From assembly GCF_004345245.1 (NCBI RefSeq), contig NZ_SLUQ01000007.1, positions 124,001-188,000 on the forward strand: a stretch of 64,000 bases of DNA. Direction: 5' to 3'. This document shows positions 42,906-50,870 of the stretch, piece after piece. This DNA comes from Rhizobium sp. BK251 (lineage in GTDB: Bacteria; Pseudomonadota; Alphaproteobacteria; Rhizobiales; Rhizobiaceae). Every line of letters starts with the position of its first letter. Within the stretch, counting starts at the first letter, position 1. The position numbers and the translations under genes are program-made. The notes below the pieces were generated by a model. That model was not told the DNA's origin. It saw only the letters and a program-made list of their open reading frames with translations, and did no database searches.

Positions 42906-45041
42906 ATGACTATTATTTTAGGCGTTATCGCGTGCGGTCTGCTCTCGGTGATTTATGCCGTGTGGGCGACCCGCTCGGTACTTGCTGCCGATCAGGGCAA
43001 TGCCCGCATGCAGGAGATCGCGGGCTATATTCGCGAGGGCGCACAGGCCTATCTTACGCGCCAGTACAGAACCATTGCCATTGTCGGGATCGTTGTTTTC
43101 ATCGCAGCCTGGCTGTTGCTGTCGGGTGCTGCGGCTATCGGTTTCCTTATTGGTGCCGTCTTGTCCGGTGCCGCTGGCTTTATCGGCATGCATGTGTCGG
43201 TCCGCGCCAATGTGCGTACGGCGCAGGCAGCGTCCCACAGCCTTTCGGCAGGGCTTGATATCGCCTTCAAATCGGGTGCGATCACCGGCATGCTGGTCGC
43301 CGGTCTCGCCCTTCTCGGCGTGTCGATCTACTACGCCATCCTCACCCGCGTGATGGGCTATGAAAGCGGTGCGCGCGAGGTCGTCGATGCGCTCGTCGCG
43401 CTCGGCTTCGGCGCTTCGCTCATTTCGATCTTCGCCCGTCTCGGCGGCGGCATCTTCACCAAGGGCGCAGACGTCGGCGGTGACCTCGTCGGCAAGGTCG
43501 AAGCCGGCATTCCCGAGGATGATCCACGCAATCCGGCGACGATCGCAGACAACGTGGGCGACAATGTAGGCGATTGCGCCGGCATGGCAGCCGACCTGTT
43601 CGAGACCTATGCGGTCTCCGTCGTCGCGACCATGGTGCTCGCCTCGATCTTCTTCGCCGGCACGCCGATCCTTGCCTCGGTCATGATCTATCCCCTGGCA
43701 ATCTGCGGCGCCTGCATCATCACCTCGATCATCGGCACCTTCTTCGTCAAGCTCGGTCCGAGCGGCTCGATCATGGGCGCGCTCTACAAGGGGCTGATCG
43801 CCACGGGTATCCTGTCGATCATCGGTCTTGGTGCCGCGACCTCGCTCACGATCGGCTGGGGCTCGATCGGCACGGTTGCCGGCGCGGACATTACCGGTAC
43901 GAACCTCTTCATTTGCGGCCTCGTCGGCCTCGTCGTGACTGCGCTGATCGTCGTCATAACGGAATACTATACGGGCACCAACAAGCGCCCGGTCAATTCG
44001 ATCGCCCAGGCGTCAGTGACCGGGCATGGCACCAACGTCATCCAGGGCCTCGCGGTCTCGCTGGAATCGACGGCGCTGCCGGCCATCGTCATCGTCGGCG
44101 GCATCATCTTCACCTACCAGCTCGGTGGCCTTTTCGGCACGGGCATCGCCGTCACGGCCATGCTCGGTCTTGCCGGCATGATCGTTGCGCTCGACGCCTT
44201 CGGCCCTGTCACCGACAACGCCGGCGGCATCGCCGAGATGTCGCATCTGCCGCCGGAGGTTCGCAAGTCGACCGATGCGCTCGATGCGGTCGGCAACACC
44301 ACCAAGGCCGTCACCAAGGGCTATGCCATCGGCTCCGCCGGTCTTGGCGCTCTGGTGCTCTTCGCGGCCTATTCGAACGACCTGCAGTACTTCGCCTCGC
44401 ATGGCGATCAATACCCCTACTACGCGGACGTCGGGACGATCTCGTTCGATCTTTCCAATCCCTATGTCGTGGCCGGGTTGCTGTTCGGCGGCCTCATTCC
44501 CTATCTCTTCGGTGGCATCGCCATGACTGCCGTCGGGCGTGCTGCGGGCGCGATCGTCGAGGAAGTGCGTCGTCAATTCAAGGCAAAGCCCGGCATCATG
44601 CAGGGTACCGAGAAGCCGGATTACGGCCGCGCAGTCGACCTTCTGACGAAGGCTGCGATCCGCGAAATGATCGTGCCGTCACTGTTGCCGGTGCTGGCAC
44701 CGATTGTCGTCTACTTCGGCGTGCTCCTTATTTCCGGCTCCAAGGCCTCGGCTTTCGCAGCGCTTGGCGCATCGCTCCTCGGCGTCATCATCAACGGCCT
44801 CTTCGTCGCGATCTCGATGACCTCGGGCGGTGGCGCCTGGGACAACGCGAAGAAGTCCTTCGAGGATGGGTTCGTCGACAAGGATGGCGTGCGTCACATG
44901 AAGGGTTCGGAAGCCCACAAGGCATCCGTCACGGGCGATACGGTGGGCGATCCCTACAAGGACACGGCCGGTCCGGCCGTCAACCCGGCGATCAAGATCA
45001 CCAACATCGTTGCGCTGCTGCTGCTCGCAGTCCTCGCCTGA
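42906..45041 (+). CDS. hppA: Membrane-bound H+-translocating pyrophosphatase
   Basis: A 711-residue integral membrane pyrophosphatase with about 16 helices that couples pyrophosphate hydrolysis to proton pumping. The substrate site DVGGDLVGKVEAGIPEDDPR with NVGDNVGDCAGMAAD is intact, and so is the second Asp-rich site (DAFGPVTDNAGGIAEM, and GDTVGDPYKDTAGPA near the end). GNTTKA near residue 460 has Lys where potassium-dependent enzymes have Ala, so the enzyme should be K+-independent. GGGAGGAAAAGG precedes the ATG at 42906. It is monocistronic between two terminators. Confidence 0.95.
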   Translation: MTIILGVIACGLLSVIYAVWATRSVLAADQGNARMQEIAGYIREGAQAYLTRQYRTIAIVGIVVFIAAWLLLSGAAAIGFLIGAVLSGAAGFIGMHVSVRANVRTAQAASHSLSAGLDIAFKSGAITGMLVAGLALLGVSIYYAILTRVMGYESGAREVVDALVALGFGASLISIFARLGGGIFTKGADVGGDLVGKVEAGIPEDDPRNPATIADNVGDNVGDCAGMAADLFETYAVSVVATMVLASIFFAGTPILASVMIYPLAICGACIITSIIGTFFVKLGPSGSIMGALYKGLIATGILSIIGLGAATSLTIGWGSIGTVAGADITGTNLFICGLVGLVVTALIVVITEYYTGTNKRPVNSIAQASVTGHGTNVIQGLAVSLESTALPAIVIVGGIIFTYQLGGLFGTGIAVTAMLGLAGMIVALDAFGPVTDNAGGIAEMSHLPPEVRKSTDALDAVGNTTKAVTKGYAIGSAGLGALVLFAAYSNDLQYFASHGDQYPYYADVGTISFDLSNPYVVAGLLFGGLIPYLFGGIAMTAVGRAAGAIVEEVRRQFKAKPGIMQGTEKPDYGRAVDLLTKAAIREMIVPSLLPVLAPIVVYFGVLLISGSKASAFAALGASLLGVIINGLFVAISMTSGGGAWDNAKKSFEDGFVDKDGVRHMKGSEAHKASVTGDTVGDPYKDTAGPAVNPAIKITNIVALLLLAVLA

Positions 45042-45065
45042 CGTCTTTCGGTTGACCAAAAGAAG

Positions 45066-45100
45066 AAACCCGCCGGTTTGATTACCGGCGGGTTTCCTTT
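45066..45100. terminator. Bidirectional terminator between hppA and bamE
   Basis: A 12-bp stem (AAACCCGCCGGT/ACCGGCGGGTTT) with a TTGATT loop has T-rich DNA on the hppA exit side and A-rich DNA (AAAGAAGAAA) on the other side, serving both convergent genes. Confidence 0.85.
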
Positions 45101-45120
45101 TGTTTCCAGCAGTCGGGCGT

Positions 45121-45627
45121 TTAGTTGTTGCCCGTGAACCGGTTGTTGTTGTTGTTCGTGCCGCCGCCGAGCTGGCCTGCCGCATTGCGTGCAGCCGACG
45201 CCGCGCTGCCGCCGGTAAGAACCTGCTGCAGGAAGGTCAGGTCGTTGCCGCCAGTGGGTGTCGTGCGCGAGATGGTGTCGAAGACCTTGCCGTCCTGGAG
45301 CGTGTAGTTGGCGCGCCGCGCGACGACGCCTTCCTTGTCGAAGTAAATCGCAAGGACGCTCTGATCGACGAGCTTGGGCTTCATGAAGGCGTAGGAGCGC
45401 GTCCGCTTCTGGGAAATGTAGTAGAAGACTTCTCCGTCGAATGTCGCCGTGGTGGAGGGCGAGCCGAGCGACAGCATCACTTGTTCGCGGCTCGAGCCCT
45501 CGGGCACGAGGTTGAGGGACTGCTGGTCGACGACATAGCCGCTGTTCAGGACTTCCCCCGTCTGGCAGCTGGCAAGCGCCGTGGAAGCAATCATGAGAGC
45601 GATGGTAGCATTGCTGAAGAATTTCAT
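45121..45627 (-). CDS. bamE: Outer-membrane assembly lipoprotein BamE (OmlA/SmpA)
   Basis: A 168-residue lipoprotein. The signal peptide ends in the lipobox ALASC; the BamE fold is shown by YVVDQQSLNLVPEGSSREQVMLSLGSPS and GEVFYYISQKRTRS. BamE stabilises the BamA-BamD complex. The C-terminus extends the usual protein with a flexible tail that contains five Asn in a row, encoded by a five-fold trinucleotide repeat (45142-45156). It is divergent from the ubiquinol-cytochrome c chaperone gene. Confidence 0.9.
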   Translation of the reverse strand: MKFFSNATIALMIASTALASCQTGEVLNSGYVVDQQSLNLVPEGSSREQVMLSLGSPSTTATFDGEVFYYISQKRTRSYAFMKPKLVDQSVLAIYFDKEGVVARRANYTLQDGKVFDTISRTTPTGGNDLTFLQQVLTGGSAASAARNAAGQLGGGTNNNNNRFTGNN

Positions 45628-45908
45628 GTCAGACCCGAAATACCGCTCTCAGCGGAATCTCTCCCTAGAGTGTTCAATATCGCAGCCACTTGGCCCACCC
45701 GATGCCGCTCATGCAAAACCATTGTGGCCTTTCCGCGGTGTTCTTCGCGTCGAGTCCGTTTTTGCACAGGATACGTCGAGATGAGTCCCCCTCGATGGCC
45801 ACAATCGGCATTGCAATTCGCGAATGCTTCGGTAAACCAGCTTTTGAATTCATGCAACAAGGCCTGACGTCGGCAGGCGTCCAGAATGGACCGATTCCGG
45901 GAATTTTG

Positions 45909-46460
45909 ATGCTCTTCGGGCTCTTTCGCAAACGAAGCAATAATCAGGCGATCGTCGACAGGCAGTATTCGGCGCTGACGGCGACGGCGCGCATGCCGGT
46001 CTTCTACACCGATCTCAACGTACCTGACACGGTGATGGGCCGGTTCGAGATGCTGTCCATCGTGATGATTCTGTTCTTCCGTCGGACGAGGACCTCGCAG
46101 GTGAGCGGGCAGGAGATCGCCCAGGAAATTGTCGACGCCTTCTTTCAGGATATCGACCATTCGATCCGCGAACTGGGCATTGGTGATACCAGCGTGCCGA
46201 AGCGCATGAAGAAGCTCGCCGGCATGTTCTACGGCCGGCTCGAATCTTACTCGGCGGCGATGGATGGCGCCGATGCGGAGGGGCTTGCGTCCGCGCTTCG
46301 ACGCAATATCTATCCGGAGCAGCAGGCAAATGCTCCCGACATGCGCCGGCTCGCCGATTGGATGATGGGCGCGGAGGCGTCTTTGGCGGCCGTCACCGAG
46401 GCCGAAATCGCTACCGGCTCTGCGGTGATGCCGGCGCCTGCACAAGGAGAATGGCGATGA
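45909..46460 (+). CDS. Ubiquinol-cytochrome c chaperone family protein
   Basis: A 183-residue helical protein (MLFGLFRKRSNNQAIVDRQY at the start; PVFYTDLNVPDTVMGRFEML; the later DTSVPKRMKKLAGMFYGRL). These are features of the CBP3/UQCC1 family, which assists assembly of the cytochrome bc1 complex. The start at 45909 is placed where family similarity begins, although the frame is open for 73 codons upstream. The stop overlaps the next gene's ATG (ATGA). Confidence 0.87.
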   Translation: MLFGLFRKRSNNQAIVDRQYSALTATARMPVFYTDLNVPDTVMGRFEMLSIVMILFFRRTRTSQVSGQEIAQEIVDAFFQDIDHSIRELGIGDTSVPKRMKKLAGMFYGRLESYSAAMDGADAEGLASALRRNIYPEQQANAPDMRRLADWMMGAEASLAAVTEAEIATGSAVMPAPAQGEWR

Positions 46461-47017
46461 AGAGATCGAAAGCAGGCGAGGCCGTAGCTTTTTCCTATCC
46501 CGTGAAGGTCGGCCACATATCGACGAACCCCGTCGAGGTCCATCTCGATGCGGATGACAATGAACTCAAGAGACTTGCGGCGATTTGGGATGTGCTTGCG
46601 GTCAAGCGCATGCATGCCGACTTGAAGCTCGCCCGCTGGAAGCGTGACGGTGTCAGGGTCAAGGGAACGGTCCAGGCGACGGTTGTCCAGGCCTGCGTGG
46701 TGACGCTCGAGCCGGTGGAGTCGGAGATCGACGAGGAGATCGAGCAGATCTTCGTGCCCGAGAACTCAAAGCTCGCCCGCCTGCCGACGGGAGACGTCGG
46801 CGAAATGGTGCTCGATCCTGATGGCCCGGACCTGCCGGAGACCTTCGGCGGCGATACGATCGATGTCGGCGAAGTCGCCGCGGAGTTCGCCGCCCTCGCC
46901 ATCGATCCCTATCCGAGAAAGCCCGGCGTCGCGTTCGAAGGCCATATCGAGGACACCGGGGAAAACGACGCCAAGCCTTCGCCTTTTGCTGCTTTGAAGG
47001 ACTTTAAGAAGGAGTGA
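46457..47017 (+). CDS. DUF177 (YceD-like) protein
   Basis: A 186-residue protein with two Cys-bearing and acidic segments: VQACVVTLEPVESEIDEEIEQIF and the later DGPDLPETFGGDTIDVGEVAAEF. These match DUF177, whose members (YceD) are implicated in 23S rRNA accumulation. In many bacteria DUF177 is followed by rpmF and plsX; here plsX follows directly after 103 nt with no rpmF. It is coupled to the bc1-chaperone gene by a 4-nt overlap. Confidence 0.88.
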   Translation: MKRSKAGEAVAFSYPVKVGHISTNPVEVHLDADDNELKRLAAIWDVLAVKRMHADLKLARWKRDGVRVKGTVQATVVQACVVTLEPVESEIDEEIEQIFVPENSKLARLPTGDVGEMVLDPDGPDLPETFGGDTIDVGEVAAEFAALAIDPYPRKPGVAFEGHIEDTGENDAKPSPFAALKDFKKE

Positions 47018-47120
47018 TTGCGCTGGGGCAGGTGAGATAATTCAGTTGTAAGTGACAGCGGAATCGCTATTTTGGCCCCAATTTTCGCCTCACCCGGCGA
47101 AGGAGAAGGATTAGGGACGC

Positions 47121-48167
47121 GTGATCAGAATTTCTCTCGACCTGATGGGTGGCGACTTTGGTCCCCAGGTTGTCATCCCAGGCGCGGCAAAGGCGCTGGA
47201 TAGGCATCCCGACGCGACATTCGTGATGTACGGCCTCAAGGACCAATGCCAGCCGATACTCGATAAATATCCGAAACTTAAAGAGAAATCTGTCTTTCAC
47301 GACTGCGAACTGGCCGTCACGATGCAGGAAAAGCCGAGTCAGGCCCTGCGTCGTGGCCGCTACGTCTCGACGATGTGGCGCACGATTGAGGCGGTCAAGA
47401 CGGGGCATGCCGATGTCGCTGTTTCGGCCGGCAACACCGGCGCGATGATGGCCATGGCCAAGTTCTGCCTGCGCACGATGGCGAATATCGAACGCCCGGC
47501 GATCGCCGCGATCTGGCCGACCCTCAAGGGGGAAAGCATCGTCCTCGACGTGGGCGCGACGATCGGCGCCGATTCGCAGCAGCTTCTGGATTTCGCTCTC
47601 ATGGGCGGTGCCATGGCAAGAGCCCTCTTCGAGATTGAGCGGCCGACCGTCGGCCTGCTGAATGTCGGCGTCGAGGAGGTGAAGGGCCTGGAGGACGTCA
47701 AGGAAGCCGGCCGCATGCTGCGTGAAGCCAACCTCGACTCGCTCGAATATTACGGCTTCGTCGAAGGCGACGATCTCGGCAAGGGAACGGTTGACGTGGT
47801 GGTGACGGAAGGCTTTTCCGGCAACATCGCGCTGAAGACCGCCGAGGGCACGGCGCGCCAGATTGCGGAATATCTGAAGGCCGCCATGTCGCGCACCCTG
47901 CTGGCGCGGATCGGCTATGTGTTCGCCAAGGGCGCCTTCGATCTGCTGCGCGAAAAGCTCGATCCGCGAAAAGTCAATGGCGGCGTATTCCTGGGCCTGA
48001 ACGGCGTTGTCATCAAGAGCCATGGAGGTACCGACGCTGAAGGCTTCGCGGCGGCCATCGACGTTGGCTACGACATGGCACGAAACGGCCTGAATCAGAA
48101 AATAGAAAACGATCTCAAGAAATTCCATGCCAAGCGGCTGCCTCCCATGGGCCCGGAAGCGGCATGA
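47121..48167 (+). CDS. plsX: Phosphate acyltransferase PlsX
   Basis: A 348-residue enzyme making acyl-phosphate from acyl-ACP for phospholipid synthesis. It begins MIRISLDLMGGDFGPQVV, the family start, from a GTG with AAGGAGAAGG about 10 nt upstream. VSAGNTGAMMAMAKF and DGFSGNIALKTAEG-like segments (TEGFSGNIALKT) are present, and the C-terminus has GGVFLGLNGVVIKSHG. fabH follows after 19 nt. Confidence 0.94.
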   Translation: MIRISLDLMGGDFGPQVVIPGAAKALDRHPDATFVMYGLKDQCQPILDKYPKLKEKSVFHDCELAVTMQEKPSQALRRGRYVSTMWRTIEAVKTGHADVAVSAGNTGAMMAMAKFCLRTMANIERPAIAAIWPTLKGESIVLDVGATIGADSQQLLDFALMGGAMARALFEIERPTVGLLNVGVEEVKGLEDVKEAGRMLREANLDSLEYYGFVEGDDLGKGTVDVVVTEGFSGNIALKTAEGTARQIAEYLKAAMSRTLLARIGYVFAKGAFDLLREKLDPRKVNGGVFLGLNGVVIKSHGGTDAEGFAAAIDVGYDMARNGLNQKIENDLKKFHAKRLPPMGPEAA

Positions 48168-48186
48168 TCGATAGGATAAGGTAAGT

Positions 48187-49158
48187 ATGATCCGTTCAGT
48201 GGTTCGCGGTTTTGGTTCAGCGCTTCCGAAGCGCGTCATGACCAATCGCGACTTGGAAAAGCTTGTGGACACCTCGGACGAGTGGATCGTCCAGCGGACG
48301 GGGATACGTCAGCGCTACATAGCCGGAGAGGGGGAAACAACCGCCTCGCTCGGTGAGCAGGCGGCGCGCGCCGCACTCGCCAACGGCGGCCTCACGCCCG
48401 ACGATATCGATCTCATCATCGTTGCGACGTCGACGCCGGATAACACCTTTCCGGCGACGGCGGTCAACATCCAGAGCCGGCTTGGGATGCATCACGGTTT
48501 CGCTTTCGATGTGCAGGCCGTCTGTACCGGCTTCGTCTATGCGGTCACCACGGCGGATGCGTATATTCGCGGTGGGCTGGCGAAACGCGTGCTTGTGATT
48601 GGCGCCGAGACATTTTCCCGCATCCTCGACTGGACCGACCGCACGACCTGCGTGCTTTTCGGCGACGGCGCCGGCGCGCTCATTCTGGAAGCGGCGGAAG
48701 GGAAGGGCACGACCGCGGACCGCGGCGTCCTGACAGCGCATCTGCGCTCGGACGGTTCCCACAAGGACAAGCTCTACGTCGATGGAGGGCCTTCCTCGAC
48801 CGGAACCGTTGGCCTGCTGCGCATGGAGGGCCGCGAGGTCTTCAAGTATGCGGTCGGCATGATCACCGATGTCATCGAGGCTGCCTTCGAATCGACTGGC
48901 ACCACCGCCGAGGAACTTGACTGGCTCGTTCCGCACCAGGCGAACCGCCGGATCATCGACGGCTCGGCGAAGAAGCTTGGCATTGCCCCCGAGAAGGTTG
49001 TTGTTACCGTCGATCTCCATGGCAACACCTCGGCCGCCTCCATTCCGCTCGCACTTGCGGTGGCGGCCGGCGACGGGCGTATCAAGAAGGGTGACCTCGT
49101 AATGCTCGAGGCCATGGGTGGGGGCTTCACATGGGGTGCCGCGCTCCTGCGCTGGTGA
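48187..49158 (+). CDS. fabH: 3-oxoacyl-ACP synthase III (FabH)
   Basis: A 323-residue condensing enzyme that starts fatty acid synthesis from acetyl-CoA and malonyl-ACP. The catalytic Cys is in FDVQAVCTGFVYAV (residue about 113), the His in VPHQANRRIIDG, and the Asn in DLHGNTSAASIPLAL. Start MIRSVVRGFGSALPKR. The plsX-fabH-ihfA order is the classic alphaproteobacterial arrangement. Confidence 0.95.
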   Translation: MIRSVVRGFGSALPKRVMTNRDLEKLVDTSDEWIVQRTGIRQRYIAGEGETTASLGEQAARAALANGGLTPDDIDLIIVATSTPDNTFPATAVNIQSRLGMHHGFAFDVQAVCTGFVYAVTTADAYIRGGLAKRVLVIGAETFSRILDWTDRTTCVLFGDGAGALILEAAEGKGTTADRGVLTAHLRSDGSHKDKLYVDGGPSSTGTVGLLRMEGREVFKYAVGMITDVIEAAFESTGTTAEELDWLVPHQANRRIIDGSAKKLGIAPEKVVVTVDLHGNTSAASIPLALAVAAGDGRIKKGDLVMLEAMGGGFTWGAALLRW

Positions 49159-49264
49159 TGTTCATTCCAAAAAGCTGACAGCAAACAAGAGCTTGACCGT
49201 AAGGCGCAAGACAAATAGTCTTTGTCAACTTCAGGAAGACATTTCACGCAATGGGCGGGGAGCC

Positions 49265-49603
49265 ATGACCGGAAAGACAGTTACTCGGGCGGACCTGGCA
49301 GAGTCGGTGTTCCGGAAAGTTGGCCTGTCGCGTACGGAATCCGCGGAACTCGTCGAAACCGTCATCGACGAGATCTGCAACGCCATCGTGCGTGGCGAAA
49401 CGGTCAAGCTTTCCTCCTTTGCCACCTTCCAGGTGCGTGACAAGAACGAGCGCATCGGGCGCAATCCGAAGACGGGCGAGGAAGTGCCGATTTCCCCCCG
49501 CCGCGTGATGACCTTCAAGGCCTCCAACGTGCTGAAGCAGCGCATTCTCAAGGCCCACATGGCGCGCAAGATAAAGGTAAAGCCGCAAAGCCCTGTTGCC
49601 TGA
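49265..49603 (+). CDS. ihfA: Integration host factor alpha subunit
   Basis: A 112-residue HU/IHF family protein, a DNA-bending factor. It starts MTGKTVTRADLAESVFRKVG, and the DNA-binding arm RNPKTGEEVPISPRRVMTFK is complete, with Pro at its tip for intercalation. The start at 49265 follows GGGGAG; the frame is open further up without family similarity. It lies 106 nt after fabH. Confidence 0.95.
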   Translation: MTGKTVTRADLAESVFRKVGLSRTESAELVETVIDEICNAIVRGETVKLSSFATFQVRDKNERIGRNPKTGEEVPISPRRVMTFKASNVLKQRILKAHMARKIKVKPQSPVA

Positions 49604-49801
49604 CGGGTGCTGTCGGGAACCGGCGCCGTCCTGCGCCACGGCTCCCGTCGCATCGAACTTCCGGGCATTTGACCCGGCGCGGCGCTCAACCTTGTGGGTC
49701 ATCGTAGAGATGACTTGAATTCTCTGCTCCAAACCGTTGAAATATGGTGAGTCGATGCATGGGTCGTTGTCTCCCATGCTGCCGCGTGAAGGAGTAGGAC
49801 G

Positions 49802-50335
49802 TTGGACAAGAGCCCGGATGCCTTTCGCACGATAAGTGAGGTCGCAGACGATCTGGACCTACCGCAGCATGTCCTGCGTTTCTGGGAAACCCGTTTTCCT
49901 CAGATAAAGCCGATGAAGCGCGGCGGCGGCAGGCGTTACTACCGCCCCGAGGATGTTGACCTGCTCAAGGGCATCCGCCATCTCCTCTACGACCACGGCT
50001 ACACGATCAAGGGCGTGCAGAAGCTCCTGAAGACCAACGGCAACAAGTTCGTCATTGCAGTCGGGCATGGGGATCTGGCGAGCGTGGAGGCCCTTGCCGC
50101 CGCGCAGGAGCCATCCCCTGGCGAACCGAAGGTCGGCCATCCGGACGATGACCAGATCGTCGGCCGCGCAAAGCCACCGATCAGCAGGCGTTTCCTGAAC
50201 TTCGTGAGCGGCGAGGACGATACGCCGGAGGTTTCGATCGGCAAGTCCAGCGTCGGCAAGGAGGACAGGGCGCTTCTCCAGGAGGCGCTCTACGATCTCC
50301 TTGAGTGCAAGCGGCTGCTTGATCAGGTCCGCTGA
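49802..50335 (+). CDS. MerR family transcriptional regulator
   Basis: A 177-residue regulator with an N-terminal MerR helix-turn-helix (FRTISEVADDLDLPQHVLRFWETRF, KRGGGRRYYRPEDVDLLKGI). The C-terminal part is unusual for metal sensors: it has no Cys pair and is mostly polar and acidic. The start is a TTG with GAAGGAG about 8 nt upstream. In rhizobia a MerR of this type follows ihfA. The last 13 nt overlap the opposite-strand response regulator gene. Confidence 0.85.
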   Translation: MDKSPDAFRTISEVADDLDLPQHVLRFWETRFPQIKPMKRGGGRRYYRPEDVDLLKGIRHLLYDHGYTIKGVQKLLKTNGNKFVIAVGHGDLASVEALAAAQEPSPGEPKVGHPDDDQIVGRAKPPISRRFLNFVSGEDDTPEVSIGKSSVGKEDRALLQEALYDLLECKRLLDQVR

Positions 50336-50694
50336 CTTGCTGCGGCCGCAAGCGCGGTCAGCGCCTTGCCGAGCTGCTCCAGCTGATACGGCTTGCTGAG
50401 CACGGGCTGGTCGTTCCTTCCGCCCTCCGGCGCCGTCCCGTAGCCGGTCGCAAAGAGATAGGGCATCCCGATCTCGTCCAGGTAGCGGGCGACCGGCAGC
50501 GAGCTCTTCCCGGCAAGGGAGACATCGAGGATTGCCGCATCGAAATCGTCTTTGGTTGCGAGCACCAGCGCGTCTTCCAGGTTTGCCGCCCTGGACGAAA
50601 CCTTGTACCCAAGCTCGTCCAGCATGTCTTCCAGAAGCATGGCGATCAACGCATCGTCCTCGACGATGAAGATGTTGCTGATTGCGCTTGTCAT
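50323..50694 (-). CDS. Single-domain response regulator (CheY-like)
   Basis: A 123-residue receiver domain without an output domain. The acidic pair is in FIVEDDALIAMLLEDML, the phosphorylatable Asp is in AAILDVSL (residue about 57), and the switch Lys is in VLSKPYQLEQL. It is divergent from the hybrid histidine kinase at 50871, which may be its partner. Its 3' end overlaps the MerR gene by 13 nt. Confidence 0.88.
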   Translation of the reverse strand: MTSAISNIFIVEDDALIAMLLEDMLDELGYKVSSRAANLEDALVLATKDDFDAAILDVSLAGKSSLPVARYLDEIGMPYLFATGYGTAPEGGRNDQPVLSKPYQLEQLGKALTALAAAASQRT

Positions 50695-50870
50695 GGTGTT
50701 CCCCCGAACTTCTCTTTTCAGCTATATCTGTGTTTCGGACGCGCTCGGTCAAGACGCGAAGCCGTTGAAATCCAATATCACTTGCGCCGTATTGCCCGAT
50801 CCTGAATGATGTGCGAATGCTCTTGTGCGTGATCGCTTTTCGGGCTGCGTGGCGTTCGGGATTTCATGAA

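Noticed and set aside
43574..45055. A 493-codon plus-strand frame inside hppA
   Set aside because: Arg/His-rich out-of-frame shadow of the pyrophosphatase gene.
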